From contig CALZJL010000019.1 of the NCBI GenBank assembly GCA_945787625.1, forward strand, positions 1 to 11,813: a DNA stretch of 11,813 nucleotides. The letters run 5' to 3'. This DNA comes from an uncultured Prevotellaceae bacterium. Its GTDB lineage: Bacteria; Bacteroidota; Bacteroidia; Bacteroidales; Bacteroidaceae. Positions 1 to 5,576 of the stretch are shown one piece after another (the first letter of the stretch is position 1; the number at the start of each line of letters is the position of its first letter). Made by a program: the position numbers and the translations under genes. The notes below the pieces were generated by a model. It did no database searches, was not told the DNA's origin, and worked only from the letters and a program-made list of their open reading frames with translations.

Positions 1-733
1 GGCGTTTTATGGTGGGGGTGAGCATTCGATATATGAGCAACCCGGTGAAAAATGACCAGCCGACTCGTGCTATGCCGATGTAGAACTGCTCGGTGGTGAA
101 GGACCAGCCTGCGTTGAGGGAACAGGGGTAATCGTGAGGCTGAAGTAGGCCGAAGATGTTGAGAGTAAGGGAACTGTCTATGATGAGGAGTGCGAAGATT
201 CCTGTGAGTATGGAGAGGCTTTTCTTGCCTACCCTGTAGACGATAAGACAGAATGCAAGGTTTGCTATGTATTCGAATACCATTGACCATTGGGGAATAT
301 TGAGCAGTAGCATCTCTCCGTTGGCTCTGACGTTCGTCTCGGGGGTGATGGGTATCATAAGAAAACCGGACAGCATGTTTTCTGCAAGATATGTGAGACT
401 GGCATTGGCTATGCCTGGGTAGTAAGGGCTTTCTTGAAAGTAGAAGAGCAGGGCTCCGAGTATGATGCCGAAGAATACCATGGGCTGGAGTCGTATGAGT
501 CTGGTCTTGATGAAGCTCCAGGGGGTCATCTTGTGTGTCATGAGTCGGTCGAGGTAGGCGTGTCCGATGACAAAGCCTGATAGTACGAAGAAGAAGTCTA
601 CGCAGAGATATCCGTGGTTGAGGTGCTTGTAGACGGGATCGTATGAAAATGCTTCGCTGATGTGGAAGATGACTACCATTATGGCTGCGATGCCTCGGAG
701 CCCGTCAAGTATTTCGTATCGGTGTTGTTGCAT
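1..733 (-). CDS. Acyltransferase-3 family membrane protein (OafA/YrhL-like), 3' end outside window
   Basis: Reading leftward from the ATG at 733, the frame stays open to the window edge and gives about 244 residues; family members usually have about 350-400, so the C-terminal third is missing. It starts MQQHRYEILDGLRGIAAIMV, the typical acyltransferase-3 opening, with the family's conserved His at residue 24 (VIFH). A second hallmark, DFFFVLSGF, follows at about residue 46. The rest is mostly hydrophobic segments with short polar loops, as expected of a multi-pass inner-membrane enzyme. Known members move acyl groups (often acetyl) onto sugars of O-antigen, exopolysaccharide or peptidoglycan; the acceptor here cannot be read from sequence. 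It lies 31 bases after the DUF5009-type gene on the same strand and is probably cotranscribed with it. No clear Shine-Dalgarno is seen. The family call is firm, the substrate unknown. Confidence 0.9.
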   Translation of the reverse strand, partial: MQQHRYEILDGLRGIAAIMVVIFHISEAFSYDPVYKHLNHGYLCVDFFFVLSGFVIGHAYLDRLMTHKMTPWSFIKTRLIRLQPMVFFGIILGALLFYFQESPYYPGIANASLTYLAENMLSGFLMIPITPETNVRANGEMLLLNIPQWSMVFEYIANLAFCLIVYRVGKKSLSILTGIFALLIIDSSLTLNIFGLLQPHDYPCSLNAGWSFTTEQFYIGIARVGWSFFTGLLIYRMLTPTIKR

Positions 734-764
734 GGGTTTGTGTAGGTTTGCAGGCTTGCGATGA

Positions 765-1838
765 TTAGATTTTAATGTAGGTCTTGCTGCGATACATGAT
801 GGTGAGTATGAACAGGAGTATGGCAAAGTTGCCGAAGGTGAGCCATGTATCGTAGTACTCACCGAGGAGTGGTGCGAGACCGTAACTGACGGAGGACACT
901 ATGGAACGGAAGTCGATGGTCTCGCCTACGGTATAGGCGACGATACTGTTCATGCCGTAGATCTTGAGCCATGTAAATGGGGTATGTATTTGCCAGACGT
1001 CTATAAGCTGATAGAACAGCGCAATAAGCATGAAGCAGAGTCCTGCTGAATAGAGGGTCATGCTACTTGTCCAGATTCTTTTGATGATTGGCATGTCGAT
1101 GCTCCATAGCAATCCTGATGCGATTAGGATAGCTCCTATGGTTGTGAGGTGTATCGTGACGCGTGTGTCGGGGGTGGGGGTGAGGCGTATAATCTGTCCG
1201 GCAAGGGCTCCAAACCATACTGTGACGGCGAAGTTGATACTGGGCAGTATCCATGCGTAGGTGGGGTCTCCGCGGTGACTACCCATGATGATGGCGTCAA
1301 TATGGCTGGCGAGGTTGCCTGTAGGGGTATAGTCTCCTACTATCATCATGGGGAGGGTGTATGAGGCGAGGAGTATGATGTTGATAAATATCTGGGTGGG
1401 GAGCTTTGCTTTGCTCAGGAGCAGGATTGCCGTGATGAGGTAGCCTGTGGCGATTGCCTGTAGTGTGTTGTTGTAAGGCATGAAGTATTCGGGGCGAAAC
1501 CATAGGAGGTTGCCTTGTACTATCATGCCCAATACGAATAGTATGATGAAGCGTCGGAGTATCTTGTATGTGGCTTGGCTGGCTGGGGCTTCTCCTTTGA
1601 TGAATCTGGATAGGGCGAAGGGCATGGATATTCCGCTCATAAATAGGAAGAGGGGCATGACAAGATCCCAAAAGCGGAATCCTTGCCATACTTCGTGGTC
1701 GAGCTGGTATTGAATTGCCTTGCTCCAGGAGGCATCGGTATGCGATAGTAGCGACAATAAGACTGGTTGGAGGAAGACGAGTAGGAAAAGGTCGAGTCCG
1801 CGTAGGACGTCGAGCGAGTTAAGTCGTCGTGTTGTCAT
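765..1838 (-). CDS. DUF5009 / HGSNAT-like multi-pass membrane acyltransferase
   Basis: A 357-residue integral membrane protein. I chose the ATG at 1838 (MTTRRLNSLDVLRGLDLF) because the family begins with this R-x-x-SLD-x-LRG signature. The upstream in-frame ATG at 1886 would overlap the rhodanese gene and adds a 16-residue non-family extension. Family features follow: His48, Trp51 and FWDLVMPLFLFMSGISM at about residues 56-72, RIWTSSMTLYSAG at about 256-268, and GMNSIVAY near residue 298. About ten hydrophobic segments are visible. The related human lysosomal enzyme HGSNAT acetylates glucosamine from acetyl-CoA across a membrane using a His in the equivalent loop; His48 as its counterpart is inferred. 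In Bacteroidota the group is mostly unassigned, and envelope or glycan acetylation is plausible. It sits between the rhodanese gene (26-base gap) and a second, unrelated acyltransferase gene (31-base gap). Confidence 0.85.
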   Translation of the reverse strand: MTTRRLNSLDVLRGLDLFLLVFLQPVLLSLLSHTDASWSKAIQYQLDHEVWQGFRFWDLVMPLFLFMSGISMPFALSRFIKGEAPASQATYKILRRFIILFVLGMIVQGNLLWFRPEYFMPYNNTLQAIATGYLITAILLLSKAKLPTQIFINIILLASYTLPMMIVGDYTPTGNLASHIDAIIMGSHRGDPTYAWILPSINFAVTVWFGALAGQIIRLTPTPDTRVTIHLTTIGAILIASGLLWSIDMPIIKRIWTSSMTLYSAGLCFMLIALFYQLIDVWQIHTPFTWLKIYGMNSIVAYTVGETIDFRSIVSSVSYGLAPLLGEYYDTWLTFGNFAILLFILTIMYRSKTYIKI

Positions 1839-1864
1839 GGTGTATGGGGGATGATGGATTGTCT

Positions 1865-2242
1865 TTAATGTCGGTATTTCTCCCAACCGATGTAGCCTGT
1901 GTTGAGTTCGACTACCTTGTATCCTTTACTGGCGAGGTGTCGGGCTGCTTTCTTGCTGCGATGGCCGCTGCGACAATAAAGGGCTATGGTCTTGTCTTTG
2001 GGGAGAGTGGCGCTGACTGTCTTGTCGAAGTCATCACTCAAGATGTTGATGTTGAGAGCGTTGTCTATATGTCCTTGCTCGTACTCTTCAGGTGTGCGGA
2101 CATCGAGGCGTATGACGGTGGTGTCGGCGATGATTTGGGTAAATGTAGCTGGGGAAACGGATTGGAATTTCTCGGTCTGTGCGTTGCAACCAAAAAGATT
2201 GAGTATCGTTGCGAACATGGCTGATGCTATTGTCTTTTTCAT
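1865..2242 (-). CDS. Rhodanese-domain lipoprotein
   Basis: A 125-residue protein with a lipoprotein signal peptide: MKKTIASAM, a hydrophobic stretch, then the lipobox LFGC with Cys19 as lipidation site. The rest is one rhodanese domain (about residues 28-123). The CH2A-like motif VIRLDVRTPEEYEQGHI is at about 43-59 and the active-site loop CRSGHRS starts at Cys90, the expected persulfide-carrying cysteine. Rhodaneses move sulfane sulfur or act as thiol carriers, and the signal peptide places this one in the periplasm or on the outer membrane. The physiological sulfur donor and acceptor are unknown. It is the first gene of a probable three-gene unit with the two acyltransferases. Its start lies only 12 nt beyond the end of the rpmA terminator, leaving no space for a separate promoter after the hairpin. 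Catalytic residues look intact. Confidence 0.9.
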   Translation of the reverse strand: MKKTIASAMFATILNLFGCNAQTEKFQSVSPATFTQIIADTTVIRLDVRTPEEYEQGHIDNALNINILSDDFDKTVSATLPKDKTIALYCRSGHRSKKAARHLASKGYKVVELNTGYIGWEKYRH

Positions 2243-2254
2243 GTCGTCGTGATT

Positions 2255-2297
2255 AAAAAAGCAAGGTCTAAGGATTTGTTTCTCTCCTCAGACCTTG
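2255..2297 (-). terminator. Strong intrinsic terminator after rplU-rpmA
   Basis: On the minus strand, CAAGGTCTGAGGA (2297-2285) pairs with TCCTTAGACCTTG (2274-2262) as a 13-bp stem with one G-U pair. The loop is 10 nt, and CTTTTTT (2261-2255) follows directly. It begins about 40 nt after the rpmA stop. It ends just before the rhodanese gene, so it may also limit readthrough into that gene. Confidence 0.9.
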
Positions 2298-2337
2298 TCT
2301 TGTCTGTTAGTTTGAGCTAAATAATCTCGCGTGGCGT

Positions 2338-2601
2338 TTATGCCTCTGCGATTGGCTCGACGCTTACTGTGGAGCGGTTGAGACGTCCCTTGCGGAATGT
2401 CACGATGCCGTCTGCCAAAGCGTAGAGGGTGTCATCCTTGCCGATGCCTACGTTCTTGCCAGGGTAGTGGCGTGTGCCACGCTGACGTACGATAATATTA
2501 CCGGCAATGCACTTCTCACCACCGAAGATTTTGATACCAAGTCGCTGTGCTGCTGACTCGCGACCGTTCTTTGAACTACCTACACCTTTTTTATGTGCCA
2601 T
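2338..2601 (-). CDS. rpmA: 50S ribosomal protein bL27
   Basis: An 87-residue bL27, the large-subunit protein whose N-terminal tail reaches the peptidyl-transferase centre. The sequence opens [16 protein letters not shown] directly, so it lacks the N-terminal extension that Firmicutes process off. The family core follows: [14 protein letters not shown], then [20 protein letters not shown]. Length is usual. It follows rplU by 28 bases, the near-universal rplU-rpmA arrangement. Its ATG has a strong Shine-Dalgarno 8 nt upstream, which stands out in this lineage and supports the start. Expression should come from the promoter ahead of rplU and end at the hairpin at 2255-2297. Confidence 0.98.
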   Translation of the reverse strand: MAHKKGVGSSKNGRESAAQRLGIKIFGGEKCIAGNIIVRQRGTRHYPGKNVGIGKDDTLYALADGIVTFRKGRLNRSTVSVEPIAEA

Positions 2602-2609
2602 TTGTTGTT

Positions 2610-2615
2610 CCTCCT
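2610..2615 (-). promoter_or_regulatory. Strong Shine-Dalgarno (AGGAGG) for rpmA
   Basis: Minus strand AGGAGGAACAACAAATG: a perfect AGGAGG with an 8-nt spacer to the rpmA ATG at 2601. I found no comparable motif before the other genes in this window (rplU, ompH, lepA, rlmH and the acyl-CoA ligase have A-rich or overlapping leaders). Bacteroidota generally make little use of Shine-Dalgarno sequences, so this one is likely selected. Confidence 0.85.
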
Positions 2616-2629
2616 GTGATTTTAGTGAA

Positions 2630-2947
2630 TTAAGCGATAACTTCCTTGATTGTCAACTCGGTAAACTGCTGACGATGACCGTTCAGCTTGCGGTAGCCCT
2701 TGCGACGCTTCTTGTGGAAGACGAGTACCTTGTCGCCCTTGACGAGCGGCGATACTACTTCGCATACTACCTTGGCTCCGTCTACTGTAGGGAGTCCTAC
2801 TGTAACTGTGCCGTCGTTGTCAACCAACAATACTTTCTCAAACTCAGCAGCTTGACCTGCTTCTACACCTGCGATGTGGTGTACGAAGAGCTTCTTGCCT
2901 GCCTCGGCCTTGAACTGCTGACCGTTAATCTCTACGATTGCGTACAT
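2630..2947 (-). CDS. rplU: 50S ribosomal protein bL21
   Basis: A 105-residue bL21, a large-subunit protein that binds 23S rRNA. Family features are the start [20 protein letters not shown], the middle [23 protein letters not shown], and the basic RNA-binding segment [20 protein letters not shown], with a C-terminal LTIKEVIA. Length is usual. The start ATG at 2947 is preceded by the A-rich leader AACACATAAATAAAAA with no Shine-Dalgarno, typical of Bacteroidota. It is first gene of the rplU-rpmA operon, under the promoter at 3039-3070 with a leader of about 85 nt. Confidence 0.98.
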   Translation of the reverse strand: MYAIVEINGQQFKAEAGKKLFVHHIAGVEAGQAAEFEKVLLVDNDGTVTVGLPTVDGAKVVCEVVSPLVKGDKVLVFHKKRRKGYRKLNGHRQQFTELTIKEVIA

Positions 2948-3032
2948 TTTTTATTTATGTGTTATAACGGGTTTGACCGCGAGGCGGAATCAACATGTGT
3001 CGGTTCGCTTTTTGAGCCTCTACGGCATAAAT
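2948..3032 (-). promoter_or_regulatory. rplU 5' leader with possible competing hairpins
   Basis: This is the likely untranslated leader between the inferred transcription start (about 3032) and the rplU ATG. On the minus strand I see GCC-GTAGA-GGC near its 5' end, the compact hairpin CCGC-CTC-GCGG nearer the gene, and a longer-range complement GAGGC/GCCTC that would compete with both. A ribosomal-protein-binding leader is possible, since several r-protein operons are autoregulated this way. The stems are short and I do not recognise a named motif. Confidence 0.3.
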
Positions 3033-3038
3033 CGGCTG

Positions 3039-3070
3039 CAAAGTTATGATTTTTTTCTGAATATGGCAAT
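3039..3070 (-). promoter_or_regulatory. Bacteroidota-type promoter for rplU-rpmA
   Basis: On the minus strand a -7 element TAACTTTG (3046-3039), followed by C, matches the Bacteroidota consensus TAnnTTTG. A -33-like ATTG (3070-3067; consensus TTTG) lies 20 nt upstream. The spacing fits the sigma-ABfr consensus. A perfect palindrome (3071-3088) abuts the -33 element on the upstream side. Confidence 0.75.
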
Positions 3071-3088
3071 ACTTTGTGCCCACAAAGT
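3071..3088. repeat. Perfect 18-bp palindrome next to the rplU promoter
   Basis: ACTTTGTGCCCACAAAGT: two 8-bp arms around a 2-bp centre. It lies directly upstream of the rplU -33 element, a usual place for an activator or repressor. No U-tract follows on either strand, so it is a poor terminator candidate. Its inner half-site TTTGTG/CACAAA also occurs at 8170-8182 upstream of the Crp/Fnr gene. An operator role is inferred. Confidence 0.5.
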
Positions 3089-3100
3089 TCTTATAATAGG

Positions 3101-3120
3101 GTAAAAAACTGCCTTTTTAC
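3101..3120 (-). terminator. Weak possible terminator after ompH
   Basis: Immediately after the ompH stop, the minus strand reads GTAAAAAGGCAGTTTTTTAC. Its 7-bp arms (GTAAAAA/TTTTTAC on the plus strand) are A/T-rich and enclose a 6-nt loop. The T-run is part of the stem and no further U-tract follows, so termination may be leaky and some ompH transcripts could continue into rplU. Confidence 0.35.
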
Positions 3121-3717
3121 TTATTTCTTGCCAGATTTGTGGGTAGATTTGTAGCGTTTGTTGAGACCGTTGACAATATCGTTGGTGATGTTGTACTTTG
3201 GATTGGCTACAAGTAGGTTGTCTCCGGCCTTAATCATGACGTAGTCGTACTTCTTGTCCTTGTTGTAGACTTTGAGAAAAGCCTGAATGCTGTCGCGGGC
3301 TTCTTGATTGATGCGTTCTTGCTCTTCGTTGAATTCCATGTTGAGCTTCTCGGCCATCTGCTGCAGTTGCATCTGCTCGTTCTGCAAAGCGGTCTGTGCT
3401 CTCTCGAGTTCGTCGCGTGTGGTGAAGCCGTTTGATTCGTACTTTCTCTGGAGGGCAACGGCGTTGGACTCAAGGCGGCGTTGCTTTTGGGCAAGGGTGG
3501 CCTGTATCTCTGTTCCTTTTTTGGTAAGGACTTCTTCGTAGTCCTTGTAGAGCAGATATTTGCTCATCAGAGAGTCAAGCTCGACGTAGGCTATCTTGAG
3601 ACCTGTGACTGATTGGGAGGGTTCGTTGGCTTCGCTTGTTGGTTCGGTGCCACTTCCTTGACATGAAGCGAGAGCCGCTGCAAGGGCGAGGGAGAGAATG
3701 ATGTGTTTTTTATTCAT
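3121..3717 (-). CDS. OmpH/Skp-family chaperone-like lipoprotein
   Basis: A 198-residue protein of the OmpH/Skp family, whose members are periplasmic chaperones that keep outer-membrane proteins soluble. The signal MNKKHIILSLALAAALASC ends in the lipobox LASC with Cys19, so the mature protein should be lipid-anchored, whereas classical Skp is soluble. A Ser/Glu/Pro-rich linker (20-38) leads to the family hallmark LKIAYVELDSLMSKY (40-54). A long, Gln/Glu/Lys-rich helical region with coiled-coil character (about 60-148) forms the expected tentacle. The last part, NKDKKYDYVMIK..LLVANPKYNIT (about 152-178), closes the family body domain. It follows the small membrane protein by 37 bases and probably shares the promoter at 3995-4026. 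The leader contains a nine-A tract and a heptamer repeat. Whether it is truly a chaperone is not shown by sequence. Confidence 0.88.
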   Translation of the reverse strand: MNKKHIILSLALAAALASCQGSGTEPTSEANEPSQSVTGLKIAYVELDSLMSKYLLYKDYEEVLTKKGTEIQATLAQKQRRLESNAVALQRKYESNGFTTRDELERAQTALQNEQMQLQQMAEKLNMEFNEEQERINQEARDSIQAFLKVYNKDKKYDYVMIKAGDNLLVANPKYNITNDIVNGLNKRYKSTHKSGKK

Positions 3718-3733
3718 ACCTATATGTATATCA

Positions 3734-3764
3734 TTTTTTTTTATTTGTCATTTGTCATTTGTCA
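3734..3764. repeat. A9 tract plus three tandem heptamers ahead of ompH
   Basis: On the plus strand nine T (3734-3742) are followed by ATTTGTC three times (3743-3763) and an A. Read toward ompH this is (GACAAAT)x3 then A9, ending about 15 nt before the ompH ATG. The stop codon of the small membrane gene (TGA, 3757-3755) lies in the repeat. Both elements could vary in length by slippage. Confidence 0.7.
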
Positions 3765-3973
3765 CACCGGCGCTCTGACACGCGGTGAGGGCTTGTCTTG
3801 CGCATGATTTTGTCCATGCTCTGAACGCAATGTATACCGCGACTGCGCATGTGTGGGCTTTGACCTATGTGCAAACTACGAAACTTGCCGTCGGGGCGGA
3901 GTATTACCCCTACGGAGAGGAGAAGCACGCTGACAAGACAAATTCCACAGATAATTAATGCGAGTTTGAACAT
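3755..3973 (-). CDS. Small single-pass membrane protein, uncharacterised
   Basis: A 72-residue protein starting MFKLALIICGICLVSVLLLS. I chose the ATG at 3973: a longer frame from a TTG at 3997 would start inside the promoter's -7 element, upstream of the likely transcription start. Residues 3-24 form one membrane helix. A short cytoplasmic or periplasmic tail follows with GKF-x3-HIG (29-37) and MRSRGIHCVQSMD (42-54). I recall similar short Bacteroidota proteins (one helix, then GKF, HxG and RGI-x-C motifs) annotated only as hypothetical; this is memory, not a search result. Cys49 is the best candidate for a functional residue. The last dozen residues (SPHRVSERRCDK) look unconstrained and run into a tandem repeat. 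It has its own strong promoter and is followed by ompH in a probable two-gene operon. No function is assigned. Confidence 0.65.
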   Translation of the reverse strand: MFKLALIICGICLVSVLLLSVGVILRPDGKFRSLHIGQSPHMRSRGIHCVQSMDKIMRKTSPHRVSERRCDK

Positions 3974-3994
3974 AATTTTGTATATTTGCAATCG

Positions 3995-4026
3995 CAAAGA
4001 TATGAAATAGGGTGCTATTAGCCAAA
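3995..4026 (-). promoter_or_regulatory. Bacteroidota-type promoter for the small membrane gene and ompH
   Basis: The minus strand has TTTG (4026-4023), a 20-nt spacer, then TATCTTTG (4002-3995): both elements of the TTTG-N20-TAnnTTTG consensus without mismatch. The transcription start should fall near 3988, leaving a leader of about 15 nt before the ATG at 3973. The -33 element lies within the left arm of the inverted repeat at 4020-4030. The 11-mer TATCTTTGCGA recurs in the lepA promoter. Confidence 0.85.
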
Positions 4027-4087
4027 TATTATCTTCTATATTTTGTTAAAAAATGTTTGCTTTTATGCGTTTGGAAAATATTTGGCT
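4020..4087. repeat. 11-bp perfect inverted repeat in the divergent intergenic region
   Basis: AGCCAAATATT (4020-4030) and AATATTTGGCT (4077-4087) are exact reverse complements separated by 46 bp, between the leftward small-membrane-gene/ompH unit and rightward pepD. The left arm holds the -33 TTTG of the leftward promoter; the right arm holds a mirror-image TTTG (4081-4084) on the plus strand. I could not find a good -7 element at the right distance for pepD, whose promoter remains unlocated between about 4030 and 4120. Confidence 0.6.
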
Positions 4088-4124
4088 TTCTGTGAGTGTT
4101 ATGTATGTATAGGTTATATAATGT

Positions 4125-5576
4125 ATGGATATGATAGAATTGTTGCAACCAGCCTCCGTGTTTGAGGCCTTTAGTGAAATAAACAAGGTTCCTCGTCCTT
4201 CGAAGAAGGAAGACATGATGATGGAGTATCTCCTGGGTGTAGGACGTGAACTCGGTCTTGAGACTGTGCGTGATGAAATTGGTAATGTCGTCATTCGCAA
4301 ACCTGCTACTAAGGGTATGGAGGACAGGCCTGTTGTGGTTTTGCAGAGTCACATGGATATGGTCTGCGAAAAAAACAACGAGGTCGAGTTTGATTTCGAA
4401 AGGGACGCCATACAGACTTGGGTAGATGGTGACTGGCTCAAGGCCAAAGGTACAACTCTGGGTGCTGACGATGGTATAGGGTGTGCTATGGAGATAGCCC
4501 TGTTGCGCTCGACAGATATCCCTCATCCTGCGCTGGAGTGTGTCTTCACACGCGATGAGGAAACGGGACTGACTGGTGCTCAGGCCATGCCTGAAGACTT
4601 TATCAAAGGGCGCATGATGATAAACCTCGACAATGAGGAGGAGGGTTGTATCTTCGTGAGTTGTGCTGGCGGATGCCGCACGACGGCTGTGTTTCACTAC
4701 GAACAGGAGCCTGCGACAAAGGATATGTTTTTTGCACGTCTGACGATTAAGGGTCTGACAGGTGGACATAGTGGAGATGATATCAACAAAATGCGTGCAA
4801 ATGCTAACAAGTTGCTGGCACGTTTCCTCTTTATGGAGATGGAGAAGACTGGACTTCGTCTGGCAGACATACAGGCAGGTGGACTACATAATGCCATTCC
4901 ACGAGAGGCTATGGCTTTGGTCGCCGTGCCTTATGCGTTCAAGGAACAGTTGCGCGTAGACTGGAATGTATATCAGGCTGAGGTCGAGGAGGAATTCTCC
5001 AGGACTGAGAGGACTATGGAGTTTGTACTTGAGAGCGAAACTTCGCCTGAATATGTCGTAGATGCCAAGACGGCGCGCAATCTGATTCTTTCGCTTCAAG
5101 CCGTGTTTAATGGTGTGTTTGCCATGTGTCAGGACATAGATCTGGTAGAGACGAGTTCGAATCTGGCAAGCATTCATTTGCACGTCGAGGACAAGACCAT
5201 TCGTATCAACTCTTCGCAGCGTAGCTCAATATTGAGCGCGCGTCACAATGTGGCGGCAGCATTTCGTGCAGCTTTCATGCTTGCTGGCGCAGATGTCGAG
5301 ACGGGCGAGGGTTATCCGGGGTGGAAGATGAATCCTGACAGTAAACTGCTGACCGTAGTCGTGGAGCAGTACAAGCAGCTCTTTGGCAAGGAGCCTTTCG
5401 TCGGAGGTATTCATGCAGGACTGGAGTGTGGCTTGTTCAGCGAGAAGTTCCCAGGTATGGACATGGTAAGTATGGGACCGACTATGCGTGGAGTACACAG
5501 TCCTGACGAGCGGATGCTGATTCCGACCGTGAAGCTGGTGTGGGACCACTTGCTGGCAGTATTGAAGAATGTATAA
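4125..5576 (+). CDS. pepD: Aminoacyl-histidine dipeptidase (peptidase D, M20C family)
   Basis: A 483-residue metallopeptidase, the usual length for PepD, which cleaves Xaa-His and other dipeptides in the cytoplasm. Metal-site motifs are intact: QSHMDMVCEKN with His76 and Asp78, TTLGADDGIG with bridging Asp115, the acidic pair Glu145-Glu146 in TRDEETG, Asp169 in INLDNEEEG, and the C-terminal GVHSPDERM with His458. GGHSGDDI and the region around it match the lid/dimerisation domain inserted in the catalytic domain. There is no signal peptide. The ATG at 4125 opens MDMIELLQPASVFEAFSEIN, the normal family start; no Shine-Dalgarno is evident, and the upstream sequence is A/T-rich. It is first in a three-gene unit: the following lipoprotein begins within its last codons (8-base overlap). 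It is divergent from the small-membrane-gene/ompH operon. Confidence 0.96.
   Translation: MDMIELLQPASVFEAFSEINKVPRPSKKEDMMMEYLLGVGRELGLETVRDEIGNVVIRKPATKGMEDRPVVVLQSHMDMVCEKNNEVEFDFERDAIQTWVDGDWLKAKGTTLGADDGIGCAMEIALLRSTDIPHPALECVFTRDEETGLTGAQAMPEDFIKGRMMINLDNEEEGCIFVSCAGGCRTTAVFHYEQEPATKDMFFARLTIKGLTGGHSGDDINKMRANANKLLARFLFMEMEKTGLRLADIQAGGLHNAIPREAMALVAVPYAFKEQLRVDWNVYQAEVEEEFSRTERTMEFVLESETSPEYVVDAKTARNLILSLQAVFNGVFAMCQDIDLVETSSNLASIHLHVEDKTIRINSSQRSSILSARHNVAAAFRAAFMLAGADVETGEGYPGWKMNPDSKLLTVVVEQYKQLFGKEPFVGGIHAGLECGLFSEKFPGMDMVSMGPTMRGVHSPDERMLIPTVKLVWDHLLAVLKNV

Noticed and set aside
1839..1886. Longer N-terminus for the DUF5009-type protein
   Set aside because: It would overlap the rhodanese coding end by 22 bases and adds residues not seen in the family.
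2507..3049. 180-codon plus-strand open frame opposite rplU-rpmA
   Set aside because: It is antisense to two certain ribosomal protein genes. The cysteine/leucine-rich translation is an artefact of their codons.
3743..3764. Heptamer repeats as a CRISPR-like array
   Set aside because: The units are 7 bp and directly adjacent, with no spacers or cas genes.
4113..4123. TATAAT-like hexamer before pepD as a -10 box
   Set aside because: Bacteroidota use TAnnTTTG rather than TATAAT. It would also place transcription start inside the coding sequence.
4029..4769. 246-codon open frame on the minus strand opposite pepD
   Set aside because: It lies antisense to the intact, motif-complete pepD. Its composition (Thr/His/Arg-rich, no domain) is typical of an antisense shadow.
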